The notes under the pieces: model-generated
What the model saw: the letters and a program-made list of their open reading frames with translations, nothing else
Database searches by the model: none
Told to the model about the DNA's origin: nothing
In this document: positions 16,655 to 25,245 of the stretch, one piece after another
Layout: each line of letters opens with the position of its first letter
Position numbering within the stretch: the stretch's first letter is position 1
Made by a program: the position numbers and the translations under genes
From: Alphaproteobacteria bacterium
Lineage (GTDB): Bacteria > Pseudomonadota > Gammaproteobacteria > JAGOUN01
Assembly (NCBI GenBank): GCA_021151585.1
Contig: JAGKWX010000008.1
Coordinates: 1 to 55,980 of the forward strand
Direction: 5' to 3'
DNA length: 55,980 nt

Positions 16655-17483
16655 ATATTACTTGCAATTGATGCGTTTTCATAAACCGATTGGTATTGCG
16701 CTATTGTTATGGCCAACGTTATGGGGCGTGTGGTCGGCTTCGATCGGCTTTCCATCAATAAAAATTTTAGTGATTTTTGTTCTCGGAACGATATTTATGC
16801 GAGCAGCCGGTTGTGTTATTAATGATATTGCGGATAGAGACTTTGATAAATACGTTAAACGTACTGCGCAGCGTCCATTAACGTCTGGGCAGGTTTCTCT
16901 TAGAGAGGCATGGTGTGTTTTTGCTATATGTTTGACATTATCTTTTGTGCTTACTTTGTTTTTAAATAAATTTACTATGCTGTTGGCATGTGTTGGTGCA
17001 GGTTTAGCGATTTTATATCCATTCACCAAGCGTTGGATAGATGCGCCGCAGTTGGTTTTGGGTTGTTCTTTTGCTTGGGCTATTCCTATGGCATATGCAG
17101 CAATTGAAAACCAATTATCATGGCAATGTTGGTATTTATACGTTTTAGTGGTGTTATTAAGCATTGCTTATGACACATTATATGCGATGACAGATAAACG
17201 TGATGATATAAAAATTGGCATTAAATCAACAGCCATTTTATTTGGCGACCAAGATAAAAAAATTGTGCTGTTGTTGCAGTTACTTGTGTGGGTGGGGTTG
17301 TTATTTTTCGGTTTTTTTCAACACTATTCTTGGTGTTATCATATGATGAGTTTTTCTTCATTAGGGTTTTTTATTTATCAGCAGCGATTAATTAAGGATC
17401 GTGAGCCAGAGAAATGCTTCCAGGCATTTTTAAACCATCATTGGTTTGTGCTATGGGTATGGTTAGGATTTTTGGCAAAATAG
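16638..17483 (+). CDS. ubiA: 4-hydroxybenzoate polyprenyltransferase
   Basis: Membrane prenyltransferase that attaches the polyprenyl tail to 4-hydroxybenzoate. Both Asp-rich, Mg-diphosphate-binding motifs are present: NDIADRDFDKYVKRTAQRPL near residue 62 and YDTLYAMTDKRDDIKIGIKS near 175. Eight or nine hydrophobic helices span the 281 residues. Start 16638 (MWQRYKYYLQLMRFHKPIG) matches the family; a GTG at 16620 is less likely. The start lies within ubiC. Confidence 0.93.
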   Translation: MWQRYKYYLQLMRFHKPIGIALLLWPTLWGVWSASIGFPSIKILVIFVLGTIFMRAAGCVINDIADRDFDKYVKRTAQRPLTSGQVSLREAWCVFAICLTLSFVLTLFLNKFTMLLACVGAGLAILYPFTKRWIDAPQLVLGCSFAWAIPMAYAAIENQLSWQCWYLYVLVVLLSIAYDTLYAMTDKRDDIKIGIKSTAILFGDQDKKIVLLLQLLVWVGLLFFGFFQHYSWCYHMMSFSSLGFFIYQQRLIKDREPEKCFQAFLNHHWFVLWVWLGFLAK

Positions 17484-17540
17484 TTTGGGTTTTGTTGATA
17501 TTCTCTGATGAGCTTATCTTCTTCCTTAGTCTGTTCGCTG

Positions 17541-17571
17541 CCTAGTCGCTATTGTCTGTACGGCGACTAGG
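17541..17571. repeat. Palindromic repeat after ubiA, copy 2
   Basis: A perfect 9-bp stem (CCTAGTCGC / GCGACTAGG) encloses TATTGTCTGTACG. Loop and arms match the degenerate copy at 6594-6620. It lies between convergent ubiA and mrcA and may act as a shared 3' end, but neither side has a T-run. Confidence 0.6.
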
Positions 17572-17612
17572 TGAAATTCGATCAAGGTTTCATCACGAGA
17601 AACTAAGATACC

Positions 17613-19718
17613 TTAATATACATCGTTTAAATTCGATTCCTGGTTTTTCTCTGTATTCTCGTGGTTGGTCTGGTTGTTTTCACCGTTTTCCATGGGCGGT
17701 TCTGTGCCAGCAATAAATAATTCGAATATAGAGGGTGAGTGTGTCGCTGGTACGCGCAGCCCCGTTTCTGGATCTATGCGTACCGAAACTATGCCTTCCG
17801 GTCGTGGTAAAGATGTTTCAGGTTGGCCTTTTAAAGCTTCGCGCATAAAATCAATCCAAATCGGTAGGGCGGCTTGTGCCCCGAATTCATGAAGTGATTT
17901 GGGTGTATCATAACCTACCCAGACAACGGTAACGATATTTTGATTAAAGCCAGAAAACCAGGCATCATTTTGGTCGCTGCTGGTGCCAGTTTTGCCAGCG
18001 ATATCTTGGCGATTTAAAATACGTGCTTGTTTACCTGTTCCGCGCCCGACAACATCCTGCATGGCTGAATTTAATAAATAGACAATTTTTGGATCAACGG
18101 TTTGTTGTGCGCATTGGTATTGTTCGATATTTTGATCTAATACATCTTCATTACTGAAGCATAATTTAATTTTTTTAGTTTGATATAAAATTTCGTTGTA
18201 ATTATCAGTAATTTTTTGAATTAAATGTACGTCAAGTTTAAAACCACCATTAGCAAAACGTGAAAAACTATTCGCCATTTGCAAAGGGGTGATATCAGGT
18301 GTTCCTAGCGCTAGAGATAAACCTTCCGGCAATTGTTCAGGGTTAAAGCCGAATTTTTTTAAGAATTGTATTGTGTAGGGAATGCTGGTTTGTTGCAGGA
18401 TGCGTATTGATGCAAGATTTAACGAATCCACTAGGCTTTCTCTCATTCGTACAGAGCCATGGAATTTATGATCATCATTTTCTGGTCGCCAAATTTGACC
18501 GCTGCCATCATCGATGACAATCGGCGCATCATTTTCTATGCTAGCCAGCGTCATGCCTTTAGCAATGGCTGCAGCATAAACAAAAGGTTTAATGCTTGAG
18601 CCCACTTGGCGACGAGCTTGTGTGGCGCGATTAAAGTGGCTTTTATTGTAATCAACGCCGCCGGTCATTGCTAAAATAGCACCTGTATTCGGATCAAGCG
18701 CGATCAATGCGCCTTCAACTGCTGGCGTGTAATTGTCAAGGTTGGCATCGGCTGGAATGCGGTGGTGGCGTTGTTCATAGGCGATTAGACCATCGCGCAA
18801 TGCCTGGTTGGCATGGCGTTGCAAATGACTATCAATCGTTGTGTAAACGTTTAAGCCTTGATTATAAATAGCTTCGCCGTATTTTTCATATAATTGATTA
18901 CGAATAGTTTCAGCAACATAAGGTGCTTTTAGTGACGTGCTTAGGCCATGGTATTGTTCGGTTAGTGGTGCCCGATCTGCTGTATCGAATTGTGCTTGAC
19001 TAATGTAGCCAGCTTCCAACATCCGCAACAAAACGTGGTGACGTCTTTCTTTTGCTTTTTTAGGGTTAACAATTGGGTTGGCTGCTGATGGAGCTTGAGG
19101 TAGCCCTGCGAGCATTGCATATTCTGCTAGTGTTAATTCACTTAGAGTTTTACCATAATATACTTGCGCTGCTGCGCCAAAGCCATAAGCATGTTCGCCT
19201 AAAAATACTTTATTGAAATACAATTCTAAAATCGCTTGCTTTCCAACGTCATGATCAATCTTCAGTGCCAACAAGATTTCATTAAATTTCCGCCCGAATG
19301 TTTTTTTATTAGAAAGAAAAAAGTTACGCGCAACTTGCATGGTGATCGTGCTGCCACCTTGACTTTTATGGCCCGTGGTTATGAGAACAACCGCTGCACG
19401 CATTAATCCAAAAAAGTCAACGCCAGGGTGCTGATAGAAGTGCTGGTCTTCGGTTGCGAGCACTGCATTGATGAGGTCTTGTGGAATATCTTTATACGCA
19501 ACGGGTACGCGACGAATATCGCCAAATTCTGCAATCAGTTCGCCGTCGCGAGAAAAGATCGCTAGGGGTGCTTGTAATTTGACATTTTTTAGCGAGTCAA
19601 TCGATGGCAAGCTAAGTGATACATAAGCAAACAAGAGGGCTAGCAAAAGAAAGATGGCAAGTACAAGACCTGCTAGCCATTTTCCAGTCAAAGCAACAAG
19701 GCGTCTTAAAGTGATCAT
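17613..19718 (-). CDS. mrcA: Penicillin-binding protein 1A
   Basis: Bifunctional peptidoglycan synthase anchored in the inner membrane by LAGLVLAIFLLLALLFAYVS (about 15-34). The GT51 transglycosylase domain has the catalytic Glu in ATEDQHFYQHPGVD (near 91), QGGSTITMQVARNFFL, and KILELYFN-like AILELYFNKVFLGEHAYG. The transpeptidase has SxxK in GSSIKPF (near 378), the SxN motif in VDSLNLASIRIL, and KTGT in AGKTGTSSDQNDAW. The 701 residues are well short of the roughly 850 of E. coli PBP1A, consistent with a missing or reduced ODD/OB insert. It ends in an Asn/Glu-rich tail. Divergence from pilM is the usual gammaproteobacterial order. Confidence 0.93.
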   Translation of the reverse strand: MITLRRLVALTGKWLAGLVLAIFLLLALLFAYVSLSLPSIDSLKNVKLQAPLAIFSRDGELIAEFGDIRRVPVAYKDIPQDLINAVLATEDQHFYQHPGVDFFGLMRAAVVLITTGHKSQGGSTITMQVARNFFLSNKKTFGRKFNEILLALKIDHDVGKQAILELYFNKVFLGEHAYGFGAAAQVYYGKTLSELTLAEYAMLAGLPQAPSAANPIVNPKKAKERRHHVLLRMLEAGYISQAQFDTADRAPLTEQYHGLSTSLKAPYVAETIRNQLYEKYGEAIYNQGLNVYTTIDSHLQRHANQALRDGLIAYEQRHHRIPADANLDNYTPAVEGALIALDPNTGAILAMTGGVDYNKSHFNRATQARRQVGSSIKPFVYAAAIAKGMTLASIENDAPIVIDDGSGQIWRPENDDHKFHGSVRMRESLVDSLNLASIRILQQTSIPYTIQFLKKFGFNPEQLPEGLSLALGTPDITPLQMANSFSRFANGGFKLDVHLIQKITDNYNEILYQTKKIKLCFSNEDVLDQNIEQYQCAQQTVDPKIVYLLNSAMQDVVGRGTGKQARILNRQDIAGKTGTSSDQNDAWFSGFNQNIVTVVWVGYDTPKSLHEFGAQAALPIWIDFMREALKGQPETSLPRPEGIVSVRIDPETGLRVPATHSPSIFELFIAGTEPPMENGENNQTNHENTEKNQESNLNDVY

Positions 19719-19845
19719 GTGATATATGGTTAGTATTTATCAAGCGAGTATACATTATTGCTATTGATTTTGGAAAAAAAACAGGCACAATTCCTATCTC
19801 TCCCTTTCATTTAACACGTTTGAACCGGTTTTTATAGGAGGGAGT

Positions 19846-20799
19846 ATGTCTTGTCCAGATTTTATTCAAATTCATTATCAAAACGATCAGCGCTTGCGTA
19901 TTGTTTCTGCGGGTAAAGAGTTTTTTTCTCGTTATGATGATGTGCCTGAGCTAGAACGTTTGCTGCGTGCAACCGTTGGCTCAGCGTTAGCGGTTAAAAT
20001 ATTTCTCCAGGATCAGCATGTTGTGGTTTCGCAAGCGACTATTCCTGTCACATTTAATGAAGAAGATATTTTGCAGTTTATTCATATTGAGCAGGCAAAA
20101 TTATTTCCCATGCTTGAGCAAGAAATATATGTTGATTTTATGGTTTCTTCTCTCGACCAGGAACATCAACACCTTGTAATTGTCGCTTGTAGTTGTCGTT
20201 ATTTTTCTCGTTTATTTGTTATGTTAGAAGCATTATCTTTATCAATATTGGGTTTGTTTTTTATCAAGGATAAGTCTGTAGCCTTGAACTTGCTCCCCTG
20301 GCGTCAAGTTGAGAAAAATAAGCGTTACAAGCAATTGTGTAAAAAAATATTTCTATTTTATGGACTGGCTTTTGTCATTTTTTTTATTGTTTCCGTCATT
20401 TTTATCTCGCGCGCAATCCATGATAACAAAAAAAATCGTGATATCGGTCAGAAAATAGAGCAACAACAGAAGGCTTTGTCAGAGCTTGAAAAAATAAATC
20501 ACGCTTATCAGCAATTATTGCAAGAGTGGCGCTTCGGCATTAATAATGCCAGGATTCAATTAGGTCTGGAGAAAAAATTAATTTGGATAGATGAGCTGCG
20601 GCCTGCAGAATTGGTTGTAGATAAAATTATGTTTCAAGATAATGAATTATTAGTTTATGGTCGTTCACCGATTGAAAAATCTTTTTCTTTGTATATAGAG
20701 AGATTAAAAAATCTTGATCTCAGTGTTAATGTAAGATCGCTTAAAAACATTGACCATCATGGCAATGAATTTGAGATAGCGATTAGCGGGGATGCATAA
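19846..20799 (+). CDS. Fused, shortened PilM-PilN type IV pilus protein
   Basis: The first 150 or so residues resemble the middle of PilM, the cytoplasmic actin-like pilus protein (the segment ILQFIHIEQAKLFPMLEQEI, then VDFMV). The first actin motifs and the C-terminal half of PilM are missing. Directly after it comes the PilN signature LNLLPWR (about residue 148), a basic stretch, one membrane helix (LFYGLAFVIFFIVSVIFIS), a coiled coil and a PilN-like periplasmic domain. In PilN, NLLPWR is the cytoplasmic tail that binds PilM, so the fusion joins two natural partners. The SD GGAGGGAG precedes ATG 19846. It is divergent from mrcA. Confidence 0.75.
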   Translation: MSCPDFIQIHYQNDQRLRIVSAGKEFFSRYDDVPELERLLRATVGSALAVKIFLQDQHVVVSQATIPVTFNEEDILQFIHIEQAKLFPMLEQEIYVDFMVSSLDQEHQHLVIVACSCRYFSRLFVMLEALSLSILGLFFIKDKSVALNLLPWRQVEKNKRYKQLCKKIFLFYGLAFVIFFIVSVIFISRAIHDNKKNRDIGQKIEQQQKALSELEKINHAYQQLLQEWRFGINNARIQLGLEKKLIWIDELRPAELVVDKIMFQDNELLVYGRSPIEKSFSLYIERLKNLDLSVNVRSLKNIDHHGNEFEIAISGDA

Positions 20800-20800
20800 C

Positions 20801-21655
20801 ATGATGCCCAAAAAAATAGCGCTATTTTCTTTGCTTTTTATTCCTATCTTGGCTTTTGTCATGCTCTGGTTTATTGTTTTTCCAGCATTAGGGCAACATA
20901 ATGCTCTAAGGCAGAGCGTCTTGACGCTGATGGCGTTGCGTCAAGAATCCAGTAAAATTGATGCAGCGATAAAAAATAGTTCCAATAACTTAAAAACGTT
21001 GCAAGCCAGTCTGCGTAACAATGCCAGCCTATCTTTTTTGCAACAAGCCTTAGATTCAAGTCATTTTTCTGATAGTTCCATAAAAATAAATAATAGTGGT
21101 GTTGCTCAAGAAGTTCATATAGATATGCGAGGTGATTATCGTGATTTTTTAATTTTTCTTGGGGGTTTGGCAAGATATCCTAATGCATTTCACGTCGTTA
21201 GATTTTCTTTGCAAAAACAATCTTTTGCAATAGATGTGACAGCCAATATTTCTACGCATTTGCAAGCGCAATCGAAACAGAGGTTCATAAAACACCCCCA
21301 GTCTTTGCAGGAGCGTTTGCAAGCAAGTCTCAGGCCTTATAAGCCGCCCGTATTAGTGATGCCAACAACTATCAATTTGCGTGATGTGCAATCCCCGTTT
21401 TTTGTTCGAGCTTCGTTTGCCCCTCAGGTAACAAGCATGCAAAATTTACTCACGCATGATTGGCATTGTGTTGGTGAAGTGAGGCGCCTTGGGCGGCGCT
21501 TGGGTGTGTTTTTAGAGACTAAGGATCAATCGGAATATTTTGGCATTGGACTGGCTTGGCAAGGCGGTGATTGGGAGGTTGTCGATATTAATGTGACTAC
21601 TATAATTTTTCGAAATAAGCATAATCATCGTCGTGAGTTTTTGTTCTATGATTAG
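20801..21655 (+). CDS. Fused PilO-PilP-like protein
   Basis: The N-terminal part looks like PilO: one membrane helix (IALFSLLFIPILAFVMLWFI), a coiled-coil-like stretch, then a ferredoxin-like segment (VHIDMRGDYRDFLIFLGGLARYP). From about residue 170 it looks like PilP: RDVQSPFF in place of the family RDPF, then HDWHCVGEVRRLGRR and YFGIGLAWQGGDWEVVDIN. PilO and PilP are normally separate genes. Start 20801 follows the previous stop by one base with GGGGA in range; an ATG at 20792 overlaps. The secretin gene pilQ, expected next, is absent, so an ordinary type IV pilus seems unlikely from this locus. Confidence 0.7.
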   Translation: MMPKKIALFSLLFIPILAFVMLWFIVFPALGQHNALRQSVLTLMALRQESSKIDAAIKNSSNNLKTLQASLRNNASLSFLQQALDSSHFSDSSIKINNSGVAQEVHIDMRGDYRDFLIFLGGLARYPNAFHVVRFSLQKQSFAIDVTANISTHLQAQSKQRFIKHPQSLQERLQASLRPYKPPVLVMPTTINLRDVQSPFFVRASFAPQVTSMQNLLTHDWHCVGEVRRLGRRLGVFLETKDQSEYFGIGLAWQGGDWEVVDINVTTIIFRNKHNHRREFLFYD

Positions 21656-21672
21656 CCCGCTAAGCCTTGTAT

Positions 21673-21698
21673 GTTGGGTTTTAGCTGCAAAATCCAGC
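21673..21698. repeat. Hairpin repeat where pilQ is expected
   Basis: A 10-bp stem (GTTGGGTTTT / AAAATCCAGC, with G-T pairs) has the loop AGCTGC. The 22 nt at 21676-21697 match the reverse complement of 42124-42145 at 19 positions, so the two are copies of one repeat. Confidence 0.55.
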
Positions 21699-21860
21699 CT
21701 ACTGTGACGCTGAAACAGGGTGGTGGTTAATATTGGTTTTCGCCGGCTGTTGCCAGAGAATACTTGCCAAAGCCCTCTTAAAAAAGGTATGATCTATTGT
21801 ATTTTCTCCTGTTTTGGAGAATATTTTTCTCACTATGACGTTTATTTGACCAAAAAAATT

Positions 21861-22391
21861 ATGAAAAAAGTAAATAACATCTTTTTGATCGGCCCAATGG
21901 GCGCTGGCAAAACAAGTATCGGTAAGCTTTTATCCAAAGAGCTTGGTTTGCAATTTGTTGATACTGATCAAGAAATCGAGCGGCGTACAGGTGTCGATAT
22001 CCCTTGGATTTTTGACGTCGAAGGCGAAGAAGGCTTTCGTAAGCGTGAGCGTGAAGTTGTAAAAGAGCTAGTAGAACGTCAGGGCATTATTCTTTCAACC
22101 GGTGGCGGCACAATCGTTGACTCAGAAAGTCGGACCTTTTTGGCTGCGCGCGGTGTTGTTATTTATTTGCACGCGACGGTGTCCCAACAATATGAGCGAA
22201 TTTATAAGGATACTAAGCGACCCGTGGTTGCTTCTGATAATCCTAAAGAAGCTTTAAAAGATCTGTTTGATACTCGTGATGCTTTATACCGTGATATTGC
22301 TGATGCGGTCTTTGAAACGGATGATAAAAGTGTCCATCGTGTTGTAAGAGATATTATTGATTTCTTGGATACGAATGAATATCGTCTCTAA
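21861..22391 (+). CDS. aroK: Shikimate kinase
   Basis: It phosphorylates shikimate with ATP in aromatic amino acid and chorismate synthesis. Seen are the Walker A motif GPMGAGKTSIG at residue 10, the shikimate-binding DTDQEIERRTG, EGEEGFRKRE, the STGGGTI loop and DTKRPVV in the lid. The 176 residues are of normal length. Start 21861 (MKKVNNIFLIGPMG) is fixed by the Walker motif; the longer upstream reading frame lacks similarity. It overlaps aroB by 17 nt. Confidence 0.95.
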   Translation: MKKVNNIFLIGPMGAGKTSIGKLLSKELGLQFVDTDQEIERRTGVDIPWIFDVEGEEGFRKREREVVKELVERQGIILSTGGGTIVDSESRTFLAARGVVIYLHATVSQQYERIYKDTKRPVVASDNPKEALKDLFDTRDALYRDIADAVFETDDKSVHRVVRDIIDFLDTNEYRL

Positions 22392-23424
22392 TATAATAAT
22401 TAGGCATGATACTTTAGTAGATACATCTTTTTGGCAGTCGCTTATTTCCGGCAAGCAACTTTGCGTTGTGACTAATGTCCCGATAGCCGCTTTGTATTTG
22501 GAAAAATTTCTTGCTAATTTTTCAGGTTATTTTTGTAGTACGGTTATTTTACAAGATGGCGAACAGCATAAAACAGTGGAGAGTTGGTTAAGTATTCTTA
22601 ATGTTTTAATTAATGATGGTCATTATCGCACGACAACATTGATTGCATTAGGTGGTGGTGTCGTCGGTGATATTGCTGGATTTGCTGCCTCATCTTATCA
22701 GCGGGGTGTCGATTTTATTCAGGTACCCACCACTTTGTTGGCTCAAGTTGATGCCTCGATCGGTGGGAAAACTGGAGTTAATTACGCAGGTGTAAAAAAT
22801 TTGATAGGCGCGTTTTATCAGCCTAAGATTATCGTGATTGATACTGCGTTTTTGTCTACTTTGCCAGAGCGCGAATTTCGTGCGGGTTTGGCTGAAGTTA
22901 TTAAATATGCATTGATCCACGATAAACTTTTCTTTGATTATTTGTGTCAAAATATAGATAACATTCTAAGACGCGATATGTCAGCCTTGTCCTATATTGT
23001 TGATATCTGTTGTCGTATTAAAAATTTTTATGTTGATCAAGATGAGCTGGATATAAAAGGCAAGCGAGCTTTGTTGAATTTTGGTCATACTTTTGGTCAT
23101 GCTTTAGAAAGTGCTTCACACTATGCGCTATTACATGGCGAGGCGGTAGCATGGGGAATGTTGCAGGCCTGTTATTTGTCGCGGCATCTTGGATATATCT
23201 CTGGGGATGATGTGGCGTCTGTGGTGCAATTATTGCAAAGCTGCGGGTTATTTTTTTCTCTACCGGAAGCGATAACAGCTAATCAATTATTATCTTTTAT
23301 GGGTAAAGATAAAAAAAATGAGGGCGGTAACATTAAGTTGATCTTGCTCGAGAAGTTGGGAACAGCGTTTGTATCTCATGAAGTAGATCTTGCGCTGATT
23401 GCTCGACATTTACACATGGCATAA
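22375..23424 (+). CDS. aroB: 3-dehydroquinate synthase
   Basis: NAD-dependent cyclisation of DAHP to 3-dehydroquinate, the second step of the shikimate pathway. Motifs include DGEQHKTVES, ALGGGVVGDIAGFAAS (nucleotide binding), RGVDFIQVPTTLLAQVDASIGGKTGVN, EVIKYALI, and the metal ligand cluster NFGHTFGHALES with LHGEAVAWGM. The 349 residues are normal. The start at 22375 lies inside aroK. The terminator just after it closes the aroK-aroB unit. Confidence 0.95.
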   Translation: MNIVSNIIIRHDTLVDTSFWQSLISGKQLCVVTNVPIAALYLEKFLANFSGYFCSTVILQDGEQHKTVESWLSILNVLINDGHYRTTTLIALGGGVVGDIAGFAASSYQRGVDFIQVPTTLLAQVDASIGGKTGVNYAGVKNLIGAFYQPKIIVIDTAFLSTLPEREFRAGLAEVIKYALIHDKLFFDYLCQNIDNILRRDMSALSYIVDICCRIKNFYVDQDELDIKGKRALLNFGHTFGHALESASHYALLHGEAVAWGMLQACYLSRHLGYISGDDVASVVQLLQSCGLFFSLPEAITANQLLSFMGKDKKNEGGNIKLILLEKLGTAFVSHEVDLALIARHLHMA

Positions 23425-23445
23425 TACTTACCCTGGATTCAGTAT

Positions 23446-23469
23446 CTCTAGCGTGTTCGCTAGAGTTTT
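23446..23469 (+). terminator. Rho-independent terminator of aroB
   Basis: A perfect 8-bp stem CTCTAGCG / CGCTAGAG with a 4-nt loop is followed directly by TTTT, 22 nt after the aroB stop. Confidence 0.8.
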
Positions 23470-23506
23470 AATAGTAAAATCTAGGAGTGCAGTTGGTAGT
23501 TCCCGG

Positions 23507-24004
23507 TTATGCAACGGTGCCTTGGTAAAGCTGATTTTCCACTGTGGCATTATGGTAGAGATGTTCTACTGTCTTTTCTGTTACCAATGGTTTTTTATTC
23601 ATTAATACCAAAATATGCGATGGATAGTAGGGTAACAAACTGCTAGTTGTGTCAACTATGTCGCCAGGAGGCAGCATAAACACATCACTTGCTGACCACT
23701 GGTTGATAGTGTTAGTAATTGCAATGGCCGTTTGTGTGTATCCCTGTGCACGACATTCAATGGCGAGGGATTGATAATTTGCTTGTAATAAGATTGCATC
23801 AGGATTTAGGTGTGTTTCTATATTGTCTTGAGTGTCCGTTATAATCGTGCAGTGCGCGTTTGGGATCAGCGCATAGGTTTCGCTATTAATAATGGCAAGA
23901 TTTAGGGTTTTATCTTGACGCGCGATGTCCATAGGGTCAAAATGTTGACATGCGCTTAATAAGCCGATACTGAGAAAGGCAGTAAGTCTAAAGATGGCGC
24001 GCAT
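23507..24004 (-). CDS. Putative lipoprotein of unknown function
   Basis: A 165-residue protein with a lipoprotein signal: basic MRAIFR, a hydrophobic core, and the lipobox LLSAC with Cys at residue 19. Asp does not follow directly at +2 (sequence CQHFD), so by the usual rule it would go to the outer membrane. The mature part has no motif I recognise; it is rich in Thr, Asn and Ile and looks beta-stranded. It lies alone between the aroB terminator and a cysteine desulfurase on the other strand. Confidence 0.75.
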   Translation of the reverse strand: MRAIFRLTAFLSIGLLSACQHFDPMDIARQDKTLNLAIINSETYALIPNAHCTIITDTQDNIETHLNPDAILLQANYQSLAIECRAQGYTQTAIAITNTINQWSASDVFMLPPGDIVDTTSSLLPYYPSHILVLMNKKPLVTEKTVEHLYHNATVENQLYQGTVA

Positions 24005-24048
24005 AAATTACCTCGTTGCTTATATTAATTTTATCATAGCAGAAATGT

Positions 24049-25191
24049 ATGAAACCAATCTACCTTGATTATGCAGCTACGACTCCAGTTGACTCTCGAG
24101 TGATTGCAGCCATGACGGCCTGTCTTGGGTGTGATGATTGTTTTGGCAATCCTGCTTCAGCTCATATTTATGGTCAACAAGCTGGGCAAAAAGTTGCTGT
24201 GGCGCGTGAGCAGGTTGCAGCCTTGATCGGGGCGGATGCTCGTGAAATTATCTGGACAAGTGGCGCTACTGAAGCGATTAATCTCGCGATTAAGGGGGTG
24301 GCGAATTTTTATTCTGGCCATAGTAAAAAACATATCATTACTATGAAAACCGAGCATAAGGCGGTTTTGGATGTGTGTAAGTTTTTGGAAAAGCAGGGTT
24401 TTGAGGTCACGTATTTGTCACCGAAACATGATGGTTTGCTGGATCTTGAGCATTTACAACATGCTTTACGGCCGGATACGTTATTAGTTTCTATTATGTT
24501 TGTGAACAATGAAACCGGCGTTATTCAGCCTATCAAAGATATTGCGACTATGGTTAAGTCAAACGGTAGTTTTTTTCACGTCGATGCGGTGCAGGCATTA
24601 GGAAAGTTGCCTATAGATTTGGCAGCTTTGCCGGTTGATTTGATGTCATTCACCGCGCATAAAATTTATGGGCCTAAAGGTGTCGGTGCTTTGTTTGTTC
24701 GGCATAAGCCCGCAGTGCGTTTGCAGGCATTGATTCATGGTGGTGGGCATGAGCAAGGCTTACGTTCTGGCACCTTAGCCACGCATCAAATTGTTGGCAT
24801 GGGCGAGGCGTGTGCTATTTTAACAGCGAATATGTCGCAAGAAGTTGAATATATTCAGCAATTGAAACATCGATTTTGGCAAGCAATAACAAGTCTTCCT
24901 GGGGTTGTTGTGAATGGCGATTATTTACAATCCGCATGTCATATTTTGAATGTGCAATTCGCAGGGATTGATAGTGATGTATTCATCTCGTCTTTGCCCG
25001 GCTTAGCGATTTCTTCTGGGTCAGCATGTACTTCATTAAGTATTGAGCCGTCACATGTGCTGCAGGCGATGGGGGTTGCTGATGCCTTGGCACATAGTTC
25101 TTTGCGCTTTTCATTTGGGCGGTTTACAACAGCGCATGATGTTGATACGGTGATTCGCTTTGTTCGCGAAATTCGCATAAAATTAAAGTAG
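24049..25191 (+). CDS. Cysteine desulfurase, NifS/IscS family
   Basis: PLP-dependent enzyme that takes sulfur from cysteine for Fe-S clusters or thiolation. Motifs are YLDYAATTPVD at the N-terminus, TSGATEAINLAIKG, the cofactor-binding TEHKAVLD His region, the PLP lysine in FTAHKIYGPKGVGALF (near residue 205), GGGHEQGLRSGT, and the catalytic Cys loop SSGSACTSLSIEPSHVL (near 325). The 380 residues are slightly shorter than E. coli IscS. No iscU, iscA or iscR is nearby, so it is a solitary desulfurase. The spacing to the lipoprotein gene leaves only 44 bp for divergent promoters. Confidence 0.9.
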   Translation: MKPIYLDYAATTPVDSRVIAAMTACLGCDDCFGNPASAHIYGQQAGQKVAVAREQVAALIGADAREIIWTSGATEAINLAIKGVANFYSGHSKKHIITMKTEHKAVLDVCKFLEKQGFEVTYLSPKHDGLLDLEHLQHALRPDTLLVSIMFVNNETGVIQPIKDIATMVKSNGSFFHVDAVQALGKLPIDLAALPVDLMSFTAHKIYGPKGVGALFVRHKPAVRLQALIHGGGHEQGLRSGTLATHQIVGMGEACAILTANMSQEVEYIQQLKHRFWQAITSLPGVVVNGDYLQSACHILNVQFAGIDSDVFISSLPGLAISSGSACTSLSIEPSHVLQAMGVADALAHSSLRFSFGRFTTAHDVDTVIRFVREIRIKLK

Positions 25192-25245
25192 ATTTTTTTT
25201 GTTTTTCATGCATAATTTTGTTCAAAATAATAACAAGGGTGTTTA

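Noticed and set aside
16679..17164. Minus-strand open frame of 161 codons inside ubiA
   Set aside because: It is antisense to ubiA, where both Asp-rich motifs are intact.
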